DNA of 30,321 nt from Gryganskiella cystojenkinii (taxonomy: Eukaryota; Mortierellomycota; Mortierellomycetes; Mortierellales; Mortierellaceae), in NCBI GenBank assembly GCA_015852425.1, contig JAAAIG010000463.1, forward strand, positions 1 through 30,321, in the 5' to 3' direction. The notes below the pieces were generated by a model. It made no database searches. It saw nothing but the letters and a program-made list of their open reading frames with translations, and had not been told where the DNA came from. Positions within the stretch are counted from its first letter, which is position 1; each line of letters opens with the position of its first letter. The position numbers were made by a program, and so were the translations under genes. Shown in pieces: positions 1 to 11,609 of the stretch.

Positions 1-401
1 GTGACCAAGTTCACGAAAAAGATTGAGAAGGCACCGGAGGTCGAACGGAAAAAGTAATACTGCTGGATGGTCGCACCCAGGGCAGTGAACAAGAACGAAA
101 GAAGCCAGAAACGGAAGGTGACGACAGGGAGACTAGGGTCATCGGTCAAAGGAACGGCTATATAGAAAAAGAAAGGTCAAATGTCAGAGAAAATTTCGAT
201 TGGTCGCAGCTCCAGAAAATGAGTGGCGAGCAAATTGGATAGAGTGCGCTTACCAAGGCGAACGGCCTCGATAGGTGAGTTCTCGACCTCTTCTTCGTCA
301 AGACTGACATGAGCAGCGGAGTGATTTCCCTTCTCGTTGAAGTCGAGAGATGACTTTTCAGGATTGAAGTCAACCTTTTGCTCTGAACCCGTGGTAGTCA
401 T
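1..401 (-). CDS. OPT-family oligopeptide transporter, copy 1 (5' part only, cut by window edge)
   Basis: Two exons are visible. Exon 1 (254-401) starts at the ATG at 401 and encodes an acidic 49-residue cytoplasmic N-terminus ending in E-A-V-R-L. A 96-nt intron (158-253) begins GTAAG, has a CTGAC branch-site candidate and ends TATAG. Exon 2 (1-157) resumes with AVPLTDDPSLPVVTFRFW, the typical start of the OPT domain, and runs into the first membrane segment before the window ends. OPT proteins are proton-coupled importers of small peptides, glutathione or metal chelates. The reading is certain as family because the downstream residues (QQYYFFRSTSG, FSIFFVNL) match the three complete paralogues to the right. 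Most of the protein, including the pore, lies outside the window, so substrate and integrity cannot be judged. Its N-terminus is longer than those of its neighbours (49 against 40-44 residues). Confidence 0.93.
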
Positions 402-620
402 GGTTACAAGGGGATCAGCAGGTGGTGGTGACTGTAATTTTTTTTATGATAATCAGGAGGGTATCGGGTATAGACTTCACTCGAGGGGCAGAATGAGTTG
501 CGAGGAGGACAATGGTGTCGAAAGGAAGGTATGGAAGGGATGGGAGCGGAAGGTAGAGATGGCGAATGCTCTTGTGAGGATTGACAAGGAAACCAGAAAA
601 TCGAGTGCAGTCGAGGTAAG

Positions 621-628
621 TATATATA
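621..628 (-). promoter_or_regulatory. TATA box candidate for OPT copy 1
   Basis: TATATATA on the minus strand, about 220 bp before the ATG at 401. The spacing is similar to that of the TATA elements of the other OPT genes. Confidence 0.5.
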
Positions 629-1015
629 CGGGATTCGTTTCTTGCGGCTGGGTTCGTTTTCTTTAGTGCAAACTACAGCAAGATGGTATCATTTTCTTTT
701 CAATAAACAGCATACTCTTTCTTTACGTTTCTTGTACCCATCGAATTGAATAAGGAAACGTAAAAATTATTGCTGGAGTTAAGAATGCTGGCTAGGTGGA
801 AGAAAAAGCTATTGGTTGGGAATGAAGTCCGAGGGCGAATGCATCCGAACGGCGCACGAGAAATAAAGAAAAAAGAAAAAGGAAAGGGAGGTTGAGAGCT
901 CTATTCCAATTACGCGCGGGCGAATGGTGCCAGTTGGTCGGATTCTTCTTTTGATAAACCCAAAAAGTGCGGTGGTGAGGGGTCGTCGAGCATCCGAATA
1001 GAACGAAAAACAAAA

Positions 1016-1045
1016 AAGTCAACTTTGTCCAAGTCAACTTTGTCC
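1016..1045. repeat. Perfect 15-bp tandem duplication
   Basis: The unit AAGTCAACTTTGTCC occurs twice head to tail (1016-1030 and 1031-1045). It lies about 390 bp beyond the TATA box of OPT copy 1, so it could be a duplicated upstream element or simple slippage. Confidence 0.85.
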
Positions 1046-1889
1046 AACACTCAAGCAAGAAAATAAAATGGCGCAAGAAGCTGGCGTGTGATCCTGGTAA
1101 AAACCAAAAGAAAGGTCGCACGGGGGCTTGGCGGGCATTTGGTAATGTCTTTGATTGGTCGCTTGATTGTTTGGGGTGAGCAAAAAAAAAAGAAGATCAG
1201 GCTTTTCTCGACTGAGAGCATCGCATCATTTTTTCCCTCGAACAGACAACAACAAAGGCCAAAGGGAAGAGGGCAAAATGGAGAGAAAAAAGAAAGCCGA
1301 GAAGGATTCCGGAACACAAATATCAACACAAAAAAAATCAAAACAGCTTTTTTCGGCCCCTGTGGTCTTTGAGTGGAATCGCGCCGCCAGTGAATTGTCG
1401 ACGAGCAATGATTGGGTAAACAGCAGGGCTTTCCTCCCTTAGTCTATTCATCTTGTCAATTGAGCTCGATCAACGTTCCACCTGTGCTGTCTGTGTGACG
1501 ACCCGTCTACTTCGGTTTCTACAGTACAAAGAAAACAGACGGTCGAAGACAGCAAGTTGCGCCGCAATTGGTTTGAAAGTTAGTCAAATAAAAATTACAA
1601 AGACCGCTGTTTGACAGGTTGGCGGATAGAGTATCATAAAACTATAAAAGAAAAGATATTTGCATGCATGCGAAGAGTAGGCCGGTCGGAAGGGCTTCCG
1701 AAAGAGAAAAAGGGTCTTGGTCATGAGAAAAAGTCGAGGATGCGATTGGGTGTCAAGATACAAGACAAAGACAGATATTTATTTTTGTTGATTTTGATTA
1801 AAAACGGGATATCCAATCTGAAAAGGAGCAGAGAAGTGGAGCATATGTTGATACAGGTTCACAGATATGAAAAAGAAATTAAGTATTTT

Positions 1890-4374
1890 TTAAAGCTCAC
1901 CGCCTTGGGTCCACCTGTCAGAGGCACCGCAACGGTCGACGGCCCTGTAAGGCGCATTGTCGCCATCAGGGGTATAATAGTTGGCCCACCAGGAAGGAAC
2001 CGTGACAGACAGCTTGGGTGAGATGCCACCTCCGAGGAACAAGAAAATGACCAATCCAGTAAAAGCGGCACCGGTATCGAGGGCGGCTGAGAGGATGAAA
2101 ACGTACTTCTTCCACCAGCCCTTATGGTAACGGAAAATATAATATTGGAAGATGAAGACGACGACCAACGAGGGCAAAATACCAACGACGTATCCGTTAG
2201 GGTAAGCGCCCATGCCACCGGCAATGATCGCCACATTGAACTTCGCCCATTGGATGTGAGGGAACTTCTTGGACAAGAGCCAGAGAACTACAGGGATGAC
2301 GGCACCGATCAAGAATCCGAGATAAACGAATCCGTACTTGCCATCGAGCGCAAACATGCGAGCGGGTCCAAGGGCACCGTAGATCAAACCAGAACCCCAG
2401 AAGGTCTGAACACGCTGACCAGTCCAGAGACCTGAAGGATCTTGCTTAGTACCGTCGAGGATCTCGCGTTGAGAGTCAATAATTAAGATCATGGTCAAGT
2501 AGTTGAAGACACTTCCGATGATGGTACCCCAGAATTGACCAATGAACATAGAGCGCGGGGGAATCTTCATGTAATGACCAAGCTTGAGATCGGACAGGAG
2601 AGTGTTACATTGGTACATGGCCATGTAACCATAACACTTGAAGACCATGTTTGCGATGGGCTTGCCGGGGAGCATGTAACCACAAACCAGCTCAGTGATA
2701 ACGTTCAAACCAGGTCCAAAACCAGTTATGGCAGTCATGGCACAGATAGGGAGAGTCAACAGCCAACCAATAGCCAGGGCGACCAAAAGACCCCACCAAG
2801 GCAACTGCAGACTATAGACCTCGCAAACAACGATCGAGAGAGCAGCCATGGCGATGTAAAAGATTGCGTACCAGAGCTGAGGAACCTCGGGGTAGACCCG
2901 CATCATCTTTGTGTGGATGTCGTCGTTGACACTGCCGACAGCCTGCTTCCAGTTGCGCCAGAGGTCTTTGCCGTGGAAGCAGATGATGTGAGCGACGCAC
3001 CCTGCCAAGGCAACGAATGAGGTCATGAAACCGACGGCATAAAGAGGGGACATGTACGCGGGCTCGCCAGAGTTGTAAAGGGTCTCATTCAGGGAGTAAT
3101 CCGGGTTCAAGACTTTTTGGATGTGGAAAACCGAACCGTTGGTGTAAAACAACTTCGAGGTCAAGGGCAAACCGTAGGTCTTGGTGCCGAGAGAGTTGGT
3201 CAGCCACATGATGGGGAGCAAGATCCAGTAGTTGAGGATGTTACCACCATAGTTACAGAGCTGAGCCGACAGGGGCAAATACATGGAGGATCCGCCAATC
3301 GAGGTCCAATCAAAGGACAAGGAGAGGACACCACCGCCCGAGATGGAGGAGAAGATGGCCCAAAAATCAAAGTTGAAAGGCTTGATCCAGCAGATCCAGT
3401 CAAAGTAGACCAACAACGGCGCCAGCCACTGGGGGACAAACTCCCAGATGAACATGCCACCACAGAAAACCCAGAAGTACTTCATGTAGGACCAACCCCG
3501 GATCATCTTTTGGTTCGCAAACTCGTCCGTATTATGAATCGCGTTATAGAAAACAACCTGGACCAAGTTTGACCACCAGACCATCTCGGCAGGGTACACG
3601 AGATACTTGCGGAGGACACCAGCCATACCGTAGCCGACAGACTGGGTCGTGATGATGAGCAAAAGTGAGCCCAAGACACCGACTCGGTGATCCAGGAAAA
3701 GATCCGTGGCAGAAAGAATGTCAATCGCGTAGGCGGCATTGGCGGCAGTCGAGGCCGAGATACCAATCAAGCAGTGCTCTTTGATGTTGAACGGACCAGG
3801 GTTTAGAGACATTGAAAATCCGGCGATGGAGAAGGATGAAGTCGGAAGGATACGGGCCAAGAACTTGCCCATCGCAAAGGAGGCCAAGTTGACAAAAAAA
3901 ATAGAGAAGGATCCTGTGGTCGAACGGTAAAAGTAGTACTGTTGGATAACTGCACCGATGACCGAGAAGATAAATGAGATTGTCCAGAACCGGAAGGTGA
4001 CTGCAACCAAGTTGGGATCATCGGTAATGGGAACGACTATTTATAATCCGTCAGACAAAAAGGCAGTAAGCCCAATGAGGCAGAAGAGGGAATGTGCAAA
4101 AAGAGCAAAAAGGAAATGTCTATTATGATTAGATATCGACGCGATTGCAAAGATAAAAAACGTGACTCAACAACTAGACGTAGTTAAACGAAGATGAAAA
4201 AGGTGAACTGCAAAAGAGAAGGAATGAGGGGAGACAGACGCCGAGATCCTTACCGAGACGAACAGCCTCGATTACCGAGTTTTGAGCTTCCGCTTCTTCC
4301 GCCAGTTGAAGATCCTTGTCAAGGCCCTCAACATCGGTCTTTTGATCCTCGGTATGATACTCCAGCTTGGACAT
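1890..4374 (-). CDS. OPT-family oligopeptide transporter, copy 2 (complete, 755 aa)
   Basis: Exon 1 is 4254-4374 (ATG at 4374, 40 codons plus one base). The intron is 4037-4253 (217 nt, GTAAG...ATAG, with CTGAC near its 3' end). Exon 2 is 1890-4036. The splice joins E-A-V-R-L to V-V-P-I-T-D-D-P in phase 1, the same place as in the other copies. The protein has the usual fungal OPT length and pattern of many membrane segments. Family signatures visible are NPGPFNIKEH (about residues 119-128), a LSFDWTSIGG segment, KLGHYMKIPPR and a final WWKKYVFILSAALDTG helix. By family it is a proton-coupled importer of tri- to pentapeptides or glutathione-like substrates, most often at the plasma membrane. 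Vacuolar or other location and metal-chelate substrates cannot be excluded. It stands in a tandem array of four. Its last 200 or so bases are almost identical to copy 3. No frame breaks. Confidence 0.96.
1980..2198. repeat. Near-identical paralogue tract, OPT copy 2 side
   Basis: Matches 7473-7691 in OPT copy 3 with a single mismatch (2007 against 7500). The 191 bp from 2008 to 2198 are identical. The flanking coding sequence of the two genes is clearly more divergent, which points to gene conversion and not simply recent duplication. Confidence 0.93.
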
Positions 4375-4470
4375 TATGGTAAGATGAGAAGGTTTATGAC
4401 TATGGTGTGGTGGAAGGTCAACCTATTGGAGGATATAGTGGGGCGTTTGGAGACGGAGAAAGAGAGAGAA

Positions 4471-4503
4471 TGTGTGTGTGTGTGTGTGTGTGCGTGTGCG
4501 TGT
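4471..4503. repeat. (TG)n microsatellite
   Basis: An uninterrupted TG run of about 22 bp continues as TGCGTG variants. It lies in the presumed 5' leader of OPT copy 2, so the transcript would carry a CA-rich stretch. Confidence 0.95.
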
Positions 4504-4663
4504 AATGGAGAGGTCTTGTCAGCGTTGACAAGGAGAGAGAAACGAAGAGTAAGATGAAAAAGCGGAAAGAATATGAGGTTGACCTGTAATGTGTGCGGGA
4601 AAGACACTGAGGAGGAGACAAAGAAAACAAAAAAAAAAAAGAGATGAGGAAGGGGGCTCGCCT

Positions 4664-4670
4664 ATTTATA
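4664..4670 (-). promoter_or_regulatory. TATA box candidate for OPT copy 2
   Basis: TATAAAT on the minus strand about 290 bp before the ATG at 4374. It is followed by a CT-rich leader containing a CA/TG microsatellite. Confidence 0.6.
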
Positions 4671-6087
4671 CGATGCGAGGGAAACAAAAGGGGCATGTAC
4701 GAGTCTTGTCTGTACTGTTTTTCGAGGACATAGTGGCAGCAGGGTGACGGCGAGGGTGGGGCTGAAAGGGGGTCCCTGTTGATGTTGGAGAAGTTTTTTT
4801 GTCGGCTGCCTTTCCGGATCTGGTCAGGGGTAACCCTGAGGTTTGTTTTTTGTCCAAAAGTAGGTTCGATAGTTTTGGATTTTACTATGCTGTCCACAAT
4901 ACTTCCTCGACTGAATATGAATCCCCATTCAGTGGAAATAAAAGAAATAGACAGAGAGCAAATGTAAACTGGGGACACGAGTGACATCAACTCCCTCGAA
5001 TCCAAAGAGGCAAAGAGGCGGTCGATGACACATCTTCCGATTTTGCGCTGTTGGACAGGGTCGGCAGGACAATCAAGAGCCCAAAAAGGTTTATGGTTTC
5101 TCATTTTACAATTTTTTGAATCTTGCGTGCTTTTTGGGTTGTACCCGTATTTGGACACCAATCACGCACTCTCCTTGCTGGGTGGGGTTTCCCAGGAAAG
5201 CGGACACACATCCGAGAGTTCTATCACTGTATCCGCCTTTGCTCACCTTATCCTCTCAACTCTCTTTGTTGATCGCCCAACTTCCTTCTGCGAGTGCTTT
5301 CTGGCGATGGAGCAAAAGAGAAGGTTTTGTCAATTGTTTCTGTCCCACGCTCATTTTATTTTGATGGCCATAGAGATCTTCAAGGGGTTTGGAGGGGGAG
5401 GAACAAGCACGTTGACCTGTGCGCGTGTGCGTCCACGGAGCTCGATGATTGAGTTCAGAGGCGAAAGAGGAGGGAAACAATGAGTACACATGTGAGATTC
5501 GACCCTTACTCAGGTAATAGTGTCTATGCTCCGCTCATGTCCGAGGGTATCGTTGTTCAGGAAATAACGCCTAAAGGTCTCTAAGATATTTGGAATTTTT
5601 TAATCTCGAACGCTTATTGACACAAGGCATAATTTACAGAAGGCGATCATGGTTGTCGATGTCGATGTCGAAGTCTCGAGGCTTGCGTTGCTATCGCAGC
5701 TTGCAACATCGATTTTCTCTGTCCTGCCGGTATCGTAGCCGAACACTCATCAGCCTCGCAAGCAACGCTCAACAGTAATTTGAAGCTCTTTGTCTCTGTT
5801 GGCTCGACTACGGCAAAAGACACAGTCAGTCGGACTTGATATGTTCTAATTCGGCGCTAAAACAACAGCCAAGCGGGCACGAGGAACAAAGATTATCGAC
5901 CAATCCATATCAATACAAGAGATCACTTTTTGCTCCGTAGAGTACGATCTTGAGAGAGGCTTCTTAACTAGTCACATTCCGCAGACGGGCAATTCCGATC
6001 ATTGTCGCAAAATGTTTCTTTCTTTGTATACAGTAGTCTCCGAATGCAATCCATTTGGTCAAACGTACCGTAGGTTTCATGGTGTCG

Positions 6088-6103
6088 GAGAGAGAGAGAG
6101 AGA
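6088..6103. repeat. (GA)8 microsatellite
   Basis: Simple GA repeat in intergenic DNA, with no gene nearby on which it obviously acts. Confidence 0.9.
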
Positions 6104-7385
6104 AACGAACAGCCTTACTGGAAGCACATCCGAAACGCACGCAGGGAAGGAAAGAGCGCGCGCAGTTCGGCAATTTGAAATTTGAAATCGATTGGGGATG
6201 ATCGGTCGTCTTTTGATCTGAACTCTCTTTTCTTATTTTATTCTTGCTGGGTGTATGCCAATGCCCGCCGATGATTGACCCAGCCAAGATTCTTACATGA
6301 GTGAAGTTTGTATTCTCTACATCCTTTTCTGAAGGCTTTCATTTACATCCGCTTAGATACACATATTTGTCATGCTGGCCCTCATTAGACCAATGAACAA
6401 TAAATGAGGTTGGGAAAGCAAGATCGACTGGCACGGCGTTGAGCTACCGGAATGAGATCCGACAGCATTCGCATGTTCGAAGCGCTCTTCTAAAAGTAAT
6501 CTCTCCTAAGCACATTGGCCTATCGTGCTTCTTTTTTTTCTTTTTCTCACGAGTGTTGTCCCAAAACGGCTAACAGTTGGGCCGAAAAAAGAGCCAGCGG
6601 AAGAGAACAAGACTATTCGCCGTTCTGATCTAAGGTTCAATTTAGTTGTTTTGTCCAGCTGGATTGGCTTTTATATGGTTAGATATTTGTTGTGGTTGCT
6701 GCCCTTGAACGATATGTTTTGCTGCAGAAAAAATGGTGTGAACCTTCAGTCGCCGACTGATGCACTTGTCGACGATGGAACGGCGCTAGTCTACCACGAT
6801 TATCGTCTACTCCCTCTGTCTCATTAATATTGCTTCAGCCATCGCCTTATTCGTCACCCTTGACAAATGTCGATTTAAACCTGGGACCAAATAAAGAGCA
6901 TTTTCGAGTTATCGAGAGAAAATATTTATTCCCTAGACAACAACAAACGAGGAAGACAGCGACGAGGAGATGTCTTCCTTTTTTGCGACGGTGTGATGAC
7001 ATCGTCCTGTTCTTTCATATCAAAAGAGGACTGAACTCGGTCGAATAAAAAGTCCCGAATGCAAACTCGAAACGGATAAGGATGCAGGGCTGCCTTTCCT
7101 CGCGCACCAAGACTACAAGTAATAACAACATACAACAGGTTACTCTGCTTTGGCGTTGGAGGGGAGAATCAATCGAAAATACATGCAAAGCGGCACGCAT
7201 AATGCGTGTTGGACTAAGCAGCGGGGAACGAGAACTGGCACAAGGTGCGTTCCGATGCATGAGTGTTTTCGAGGATATGTACAAGAGTTGGTTTATATTA
7301 AGAAAGAGTCGAGTATATAATACAAGAGAGACGAAGCACATGGTGATAGGAAGGAATGCATGTTGGAGGAGGGACATATTTCCCT

Positions 7386-9769
7386 TTAAGCACCAGCGGT
7401 CCAAGCGTTGTTGGCAGCACCACATCGGTCGACCGAGAGGAAAGGAGCGTTGTCACCATTTTCGGTATAGTGGTTGGCCCACCAGGAAGGAACCGTGACC
7501 GACAGCTTGGGTGAGATGCCACCTCCGAGGAACAAGAAAATGACCAATCCAGTAAAAGCGGCACCGGTATCGAGGGCGGCTGAGAGGATGAAAACGTACT
7601 TCTTCCACCAGCCCTTATGGTAACGGAAAATATAATATTGGAAGATGAAGACGACGACCAACGAGGGCAAAATACCAACGACGTATCCGTTGGGGAAGGC
7701 ACCCATACCACCAGCGATGATTGCAACATTGAACTTGGACCATTGAACCTTGGGAACCTTTTTGGAAAGGACCCAAAGAATAACGGGGACAACGAGACCA
7801 ATCAAAAAACCGAGGTAAACGAATCCGTACTTGCCGTCGAGCGCAAACATACGAGCAGGTCCGAGGGCTCCGTAGATCAAACCAGAGCCCCAAAAAGTCT
7901 CGACTCGCTGACCGGTCCAAAGTCCAGAAGGATCCTGCTTGTCGCCGTTAAGGACCTCGCGCTGCGAGTCGATGATAAGAACCATGGTGAGGTAGTTGAA
8001 GATACCTCCAACGATGGTACCCCAGAACTGAGCGACGAACATTGCACGAGGAGGGATCTTCATGTAGTGACCGAGTTTGAAATCGCCTAAGAGCTGCATG
8101 CACTGGAACATGGCCATGTAACCGTAGCACTTGAAGACCATGTTGGCGATAGGCTTTCCGGGGAGCATGTAACCGCAGACCAGCTCGGTGATAACATTGA
8201 GACCGGGACCGAATCCAGTAATGGCAGTCATAGCGCAGATGGGGAGAGTCAAGAGCCAGCCGAGAACTAAGGAGACGATCAGTCCCCACCAGGGCAACTG
8301 GAGATCGTAAACTTCACAAACCATGATGGAAAGACCGGCCATGATGACGTAAAAGATAGCATACCAAAGCTGGGGGACCTCGGGGTAGACCTGCATCATC
8401 TTAGTATGGATATCCTCGTCCTCGCCGCCGACAGCCTGCTTCCAGTTGCGCCAAAGATCCTTTCCGTGGAAACAAATGATGTGAGAGACGCATCCTGCGA
8501 GAGCAACGAACGAGGTCATGAAACCGAGAGCATACAGAGGGGACATGTTGGCCTCTGGACCACCATTATAGGCGGTTTCGTTGACGGTGAAGTCGGCGTT
8601 CAAGACAGTCTTGATATCGAAAAGTGTTCCGTTCTCGTAAAAGAGTCGAGAGGTCAAGGGGCGGCCCATGGTCTTCGTTCCGAGAGCATTCGTCATCCAC
8701 ATGATGGGGAGAATGATCCAGTAGTTAAAGATCATACCTCCATAGCTGCAGAGCTGAGGAGCTAATGGATAATACATCGAAGCACCACCGATCGAAGTCC
8801 AATCAAAGGATAACGCCAAGACGCCGCCACCGGATACGGAAGAAAAGATGGCCCAGAAGTTCTTGTTGAAGGGGTTGATCCAGCACAACCAGTCAAAGTA
8901 GACCAGGGCTGGGGCCAGCCATTGAGGGATAAACTCCCAGAGGAACATGCCCCCGCAAACGACCCAGAAGAACTTCATATAGGACCAACCGCGGATCATC
9001 TTTTGGTTCGCAAAGTCATCAGTCTTGTGCATGGCGTTGTAGAAGACAACCTGGACCAGGTTGGACCACCAGACCATCTCTGCAGGGTAAACGAGGTACT
9101 TGCGGAGGACACCGGCCATTCCATAACCGACACATTGGGTCGTAATGATCAAGAGTAACGAGCCCAAGGCACCGATACGGTGATCCAAGAATAAATCTGT
9201 CGCGGATAAGATATCGATCGCATATGCCGATCCGGCTGCGGTCGAGACCGCGATACCGATCAAACAATGTTCCTTGATGTTGAAGGGACCAGGGTTCAGA
9301 GAGAAGGAGAATCCAGCGAGAGTGACGGATCGGGCGGGCAGGACACGGGCCAAGAATTTCCCGATCGCATATGAGGCCAAATTCACAAAGAAGATAGAGA
9401 ATGAACCAGAGGTGGAACGGTAAAAGTAGTATTGCTGGATCACAGAACCGATCACACAGAACAGGAAAGAGATGATCCAAAAGCGGAAGGTGACAGCAAC
9501 CAGAGAGGGGTCATCCGTAATGGGGACGACTGAAGAGTGTGAAGAGGTTTTCAAGAGTGTAGGCGCTGTTAGGATCGAACGGAGAACGGATGTGATCGCG
9601 ATTATGCTAGCCAAGAGAATATGACTCCAGTCTTACCGAGACGAACGGCCTCAACTTTTGAATTTTCAGGGACTTGTTCTTCATGGACATGTATAACTTC
9701 GCCTTCCAGACCCTTTTCGTCAGCGAAGGTCTTCTCGGCCTCGACCTCGAGTTTGTGATTTTCACTCAT
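7386..9769 (-). CDS. OPT-family oligopeptide transporter, copy 3 (complete, 758 aa)
   Basis: Exon 1 is 9637-9769 (ATG at 9769, 44 codons plus one base). The intron is 9530-9636 (107 nt, GTAAG...CTTCAG, branch-site candidate CTAAC). Exon 2 is 7386-9529. The open frame runs past the acceptor into the intron, so an unspliced reading would give a false N-terminus starting MASIIA. The conserved join E-A-V-R-L / V-V-P-I-T-D-D-P shows the intended product. Signatures: NPGPFNIKEH at about 123-132, LSFDWTSIGG, KLGHYMKIPPR, and a C-terminal AALDTGAAFTG helix followed by a short hydrophilic tail with the conserved V-D-R-C-G-A. By family it is a proton-coupled small-peptide importer. It lies between copies 2 and 4 in the same orientation but is probably transcribed separately, because a TATA box and 1.8 kb separate it from copy 4. 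Confidence 0.96.
7473..7691. repeat. Near-identical paralogue tract, OPT copy 3 side
   Basis: Partner of 1980-2198 at a constant offset of 5493 bp, with one mismatch in 219 bp. It encodes the C-terminal membrane segments and part of the tail. Confidence 0.93.
7873..7934. repeat. Short paralogue tract shared by OPT copies 3 and 4
   Basis: These 62 bp match 12106-12167 in OPT copy 4 with one difference, while adjacent codons differ at many third positions. It may be a small conversion patch or strongly constrained coding sequence. Confidence 0.7.
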
Positions 9770-9980
9770 AGTGAACGTATGCCGTGTGACGATGGAAAGA
9801 GGAAGACGAACGGATAAGAATATAAACAGGGGTACAAGCTGAAGATGAAGTGGAGGAGGAGAAGAGTAAGGGTATAAGCGACAGAAAGAAAGGATGAGAG
9901 GGACAAAAGGGGGGGAAGAGTGGAGCGATGGACACAACAGAGTTGACGAGAAATCAAAAAAGGAAGGGGGGATGATGACA

Positions 9981-9987
9981 TTTTATA
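9981..9987 (-). promoter_or_regulatory. TATA box candidate for OPT copy 3
   Basis: TATAAAA on the minus strand about 210 bp before the ATG at 9769, followed by a CT-rich leader. A second TATATA at 10178-10184 lies further upstream. Confidence 0.55.
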
Positions 9988-10996
9988 CACTGGTTGCCCT
10001 GGAAGAATTTCGCTGAAAAGGACCACTGCTTATCCAAATCCAGAAAAGAGAGGAAGGGAAGGAGGTGAGAGAGCTGACCCAGTCGCGCGATGTTCCCTCG
10101 GAGATGATGTGCGATGTGTGGATGTGAGAGCCGTTCTGGACAGAAGATTAATGGAGTGCTGACCCAAAAAAAGGAGGTATATATTGGTCCAACCAGCACA
10201 ACTCTCATCTTTTGGATTGAGTTACTGCTCGTTACTCGGTATTGCGCACGAAAGCCTCCCCCCTAAGGACAAGGGTGAACTCTCTTTTTTATTGTTATTT
10301 TTGACCTTCCTTTTCGGCAGTCTATTTTTCTCTTTATCAACGAACAGAAATTGTCCTTATCAAATAAAGCACGAGTCAAATGCGAATGTGAAACGCATTG
10401 CAGACATGTATTCCGTTGCTCATGTCCTACATGCGCCTTGAACGTTATGCTTAGCGATGGAAAGCCGTTGCGTCCAAGCATTACATGTTTTCTTTGGATT
10501 GGTGAGAGGACCGAAGATCGAAGGATAACCCTTTTCTAATGACAAAGGACTATTGAAATCTGGCTCAAGGTAGAAGGACAAATGAAGCTGCCCTGCAGAT
10601 AATTTGTTTCTTGTGGCTCATAGTGTTAGGCACACGGACTCTGGTTTTCCCTTTCGAGACTTTCCTCCCTGAGCACAAAACACATACAGACAAACAATTA
10701 AACAAACAAACAAAGAGCAGCTTTTTAAGGAAACAGCGATTTTTGAACAAGAGGCAAAAACAATACTGCCCGCTAGCAATCAAAGCAAAAAAAAAGAAAA
10801 AAAAAAAAGACAAAGATGAAGGGGAGCTGTCCATTGTTGTTGCTCACTGGACTCTTTTTTCATTGCGGTTTCTGTGAGAAAATCCTTCGGATTTGATTGG
10901 ATACCAGCATTGACATGGGCACGCCATCTCCAAAGTTCATGAATCATGGTTCGCTGTTCACCTGACGATAGCTGGAACGTAACTGAAGGACATACT

Positions 10997-11120
10997 GTAG
11001 ACTATGGGCTACCAAAAAAAAAATAGGGTTCGCAGAGAGGAGTGACAGCGCCTCGGCGTTTGTTCTCACGGTTCTTACTGATACTGTAGTCTACTGCACA
11101 TCGATCCGAAGGTAGTCTAC
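10997..11120. promoter_or_regulatory. Cluster of GTAGTCTAC quasi-palindromes
   Basis: GTAGTCTAC (GTAG-T-CTAC) occurs at 11086-11094 and 11112-11120, and the related GTAGACTA at 10997-11004. The odd-length inverted repeat is the sort of site a dimeric DNA-binding protein uses, and it lies upstream of OPT copy 3. Function is inferred only from the local repetition. Confidence 0.3.
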
Positions 11121-11609
11121 AACAGCAAAACAACGGGCTCTCAGACGAGAACACTGAGTACCTTGGCCATAGTCAAAAAGGCAATTTCCTGACTGGCTTG
11201 GATTTGCTTCTGAGAGGAAGGACATGACAAAAAACGAAGTGGGCAAAAAGCGACGACCAACAGATCACATTCCTAGGGTGTCTTCGGTTACGAGAGATTT
11301 CGCTTACAGTATTATAGTATTATTTTCTAACAACCACCCCAGAGGCGCGTTTCAAACCATAACCATCCTCGTTTGCTCAACTGCTTGTGAAGACAGCACA
11401 TATTTGGCTAAGATCCTCACAGTAGACGCAATTCAGGCTGTTACAAATTATTGTTGTGATACATCCAGGAGCAAAATAAAACATATTGACCTTTAGACCT
11501 TGCCTGTCGAACGTGGGGCAGAGCAAATCTTTTTACGAAGAACGGTATCGTTTATATTTTTAGTCAAAAAATGAAAGATGGGGATGCGAGGATGTGAGGC
11601 AACTATTCG

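Larger units (their letters stand above)
402..1889. other. Intergenic region between OPT copies 1 and 2
   Basis: This stretch holds the promoter and leader of copy 1 and the 3' flank of copy 2. Only unsupported open frames of purine-rich, low-complexity composition are present on either strand. A TATAAAAG at 1643-1650 (plus) is not followed by a convincing gene. I see no RNA gene. Confidence 0.6.
4375..7385. other. Intergenic region between OPT copies 2 and 3
   Basis: Three kilobases with the leader and promoter of copy 2 and the 3' flank of copy 3. Open frames up to about 150-250 codons occur (for example 5025-5483 plus, 4418-5161 minus), but they are low-complexity, overlap one another or the promoter, and lack recognisable domains. 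No RNA gene was recognised. Confidence 0.55.
9770..11609. other. Intergenic region between OPT copies 3 and 4
   Basis: Contains the promoter of copy 3, an interrupted A-tract (about 10786-10810) and a small group of GTAGTCTAC-type sites at 10997-11120. The open frames present have low-complexity or unremarkable sequence and no initiation context. No RNA gene seen. Confidence 0.55.

Noticed and set aside
4418..5161. 247-codon open frame on the minus strand
   Set aside because: It runs through the promoter, TATA box and CA-microsatellite leader of OPT copy 2. Serine/histidine-threonine low complexity and no domain.
5025..5483. 152-codon open frame on the plus strand
   Set aside because: No promoter, domain or codon bias like the real genes; overlaps other equally long frames.
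9530..9614. N-terminal extension MASIIA of the OPT copy 3 open frame
   Set aside because: It lies in the intron. The conserved splice to exon 1 at 9637-9769 gives the N-terminus shared with the other copies.
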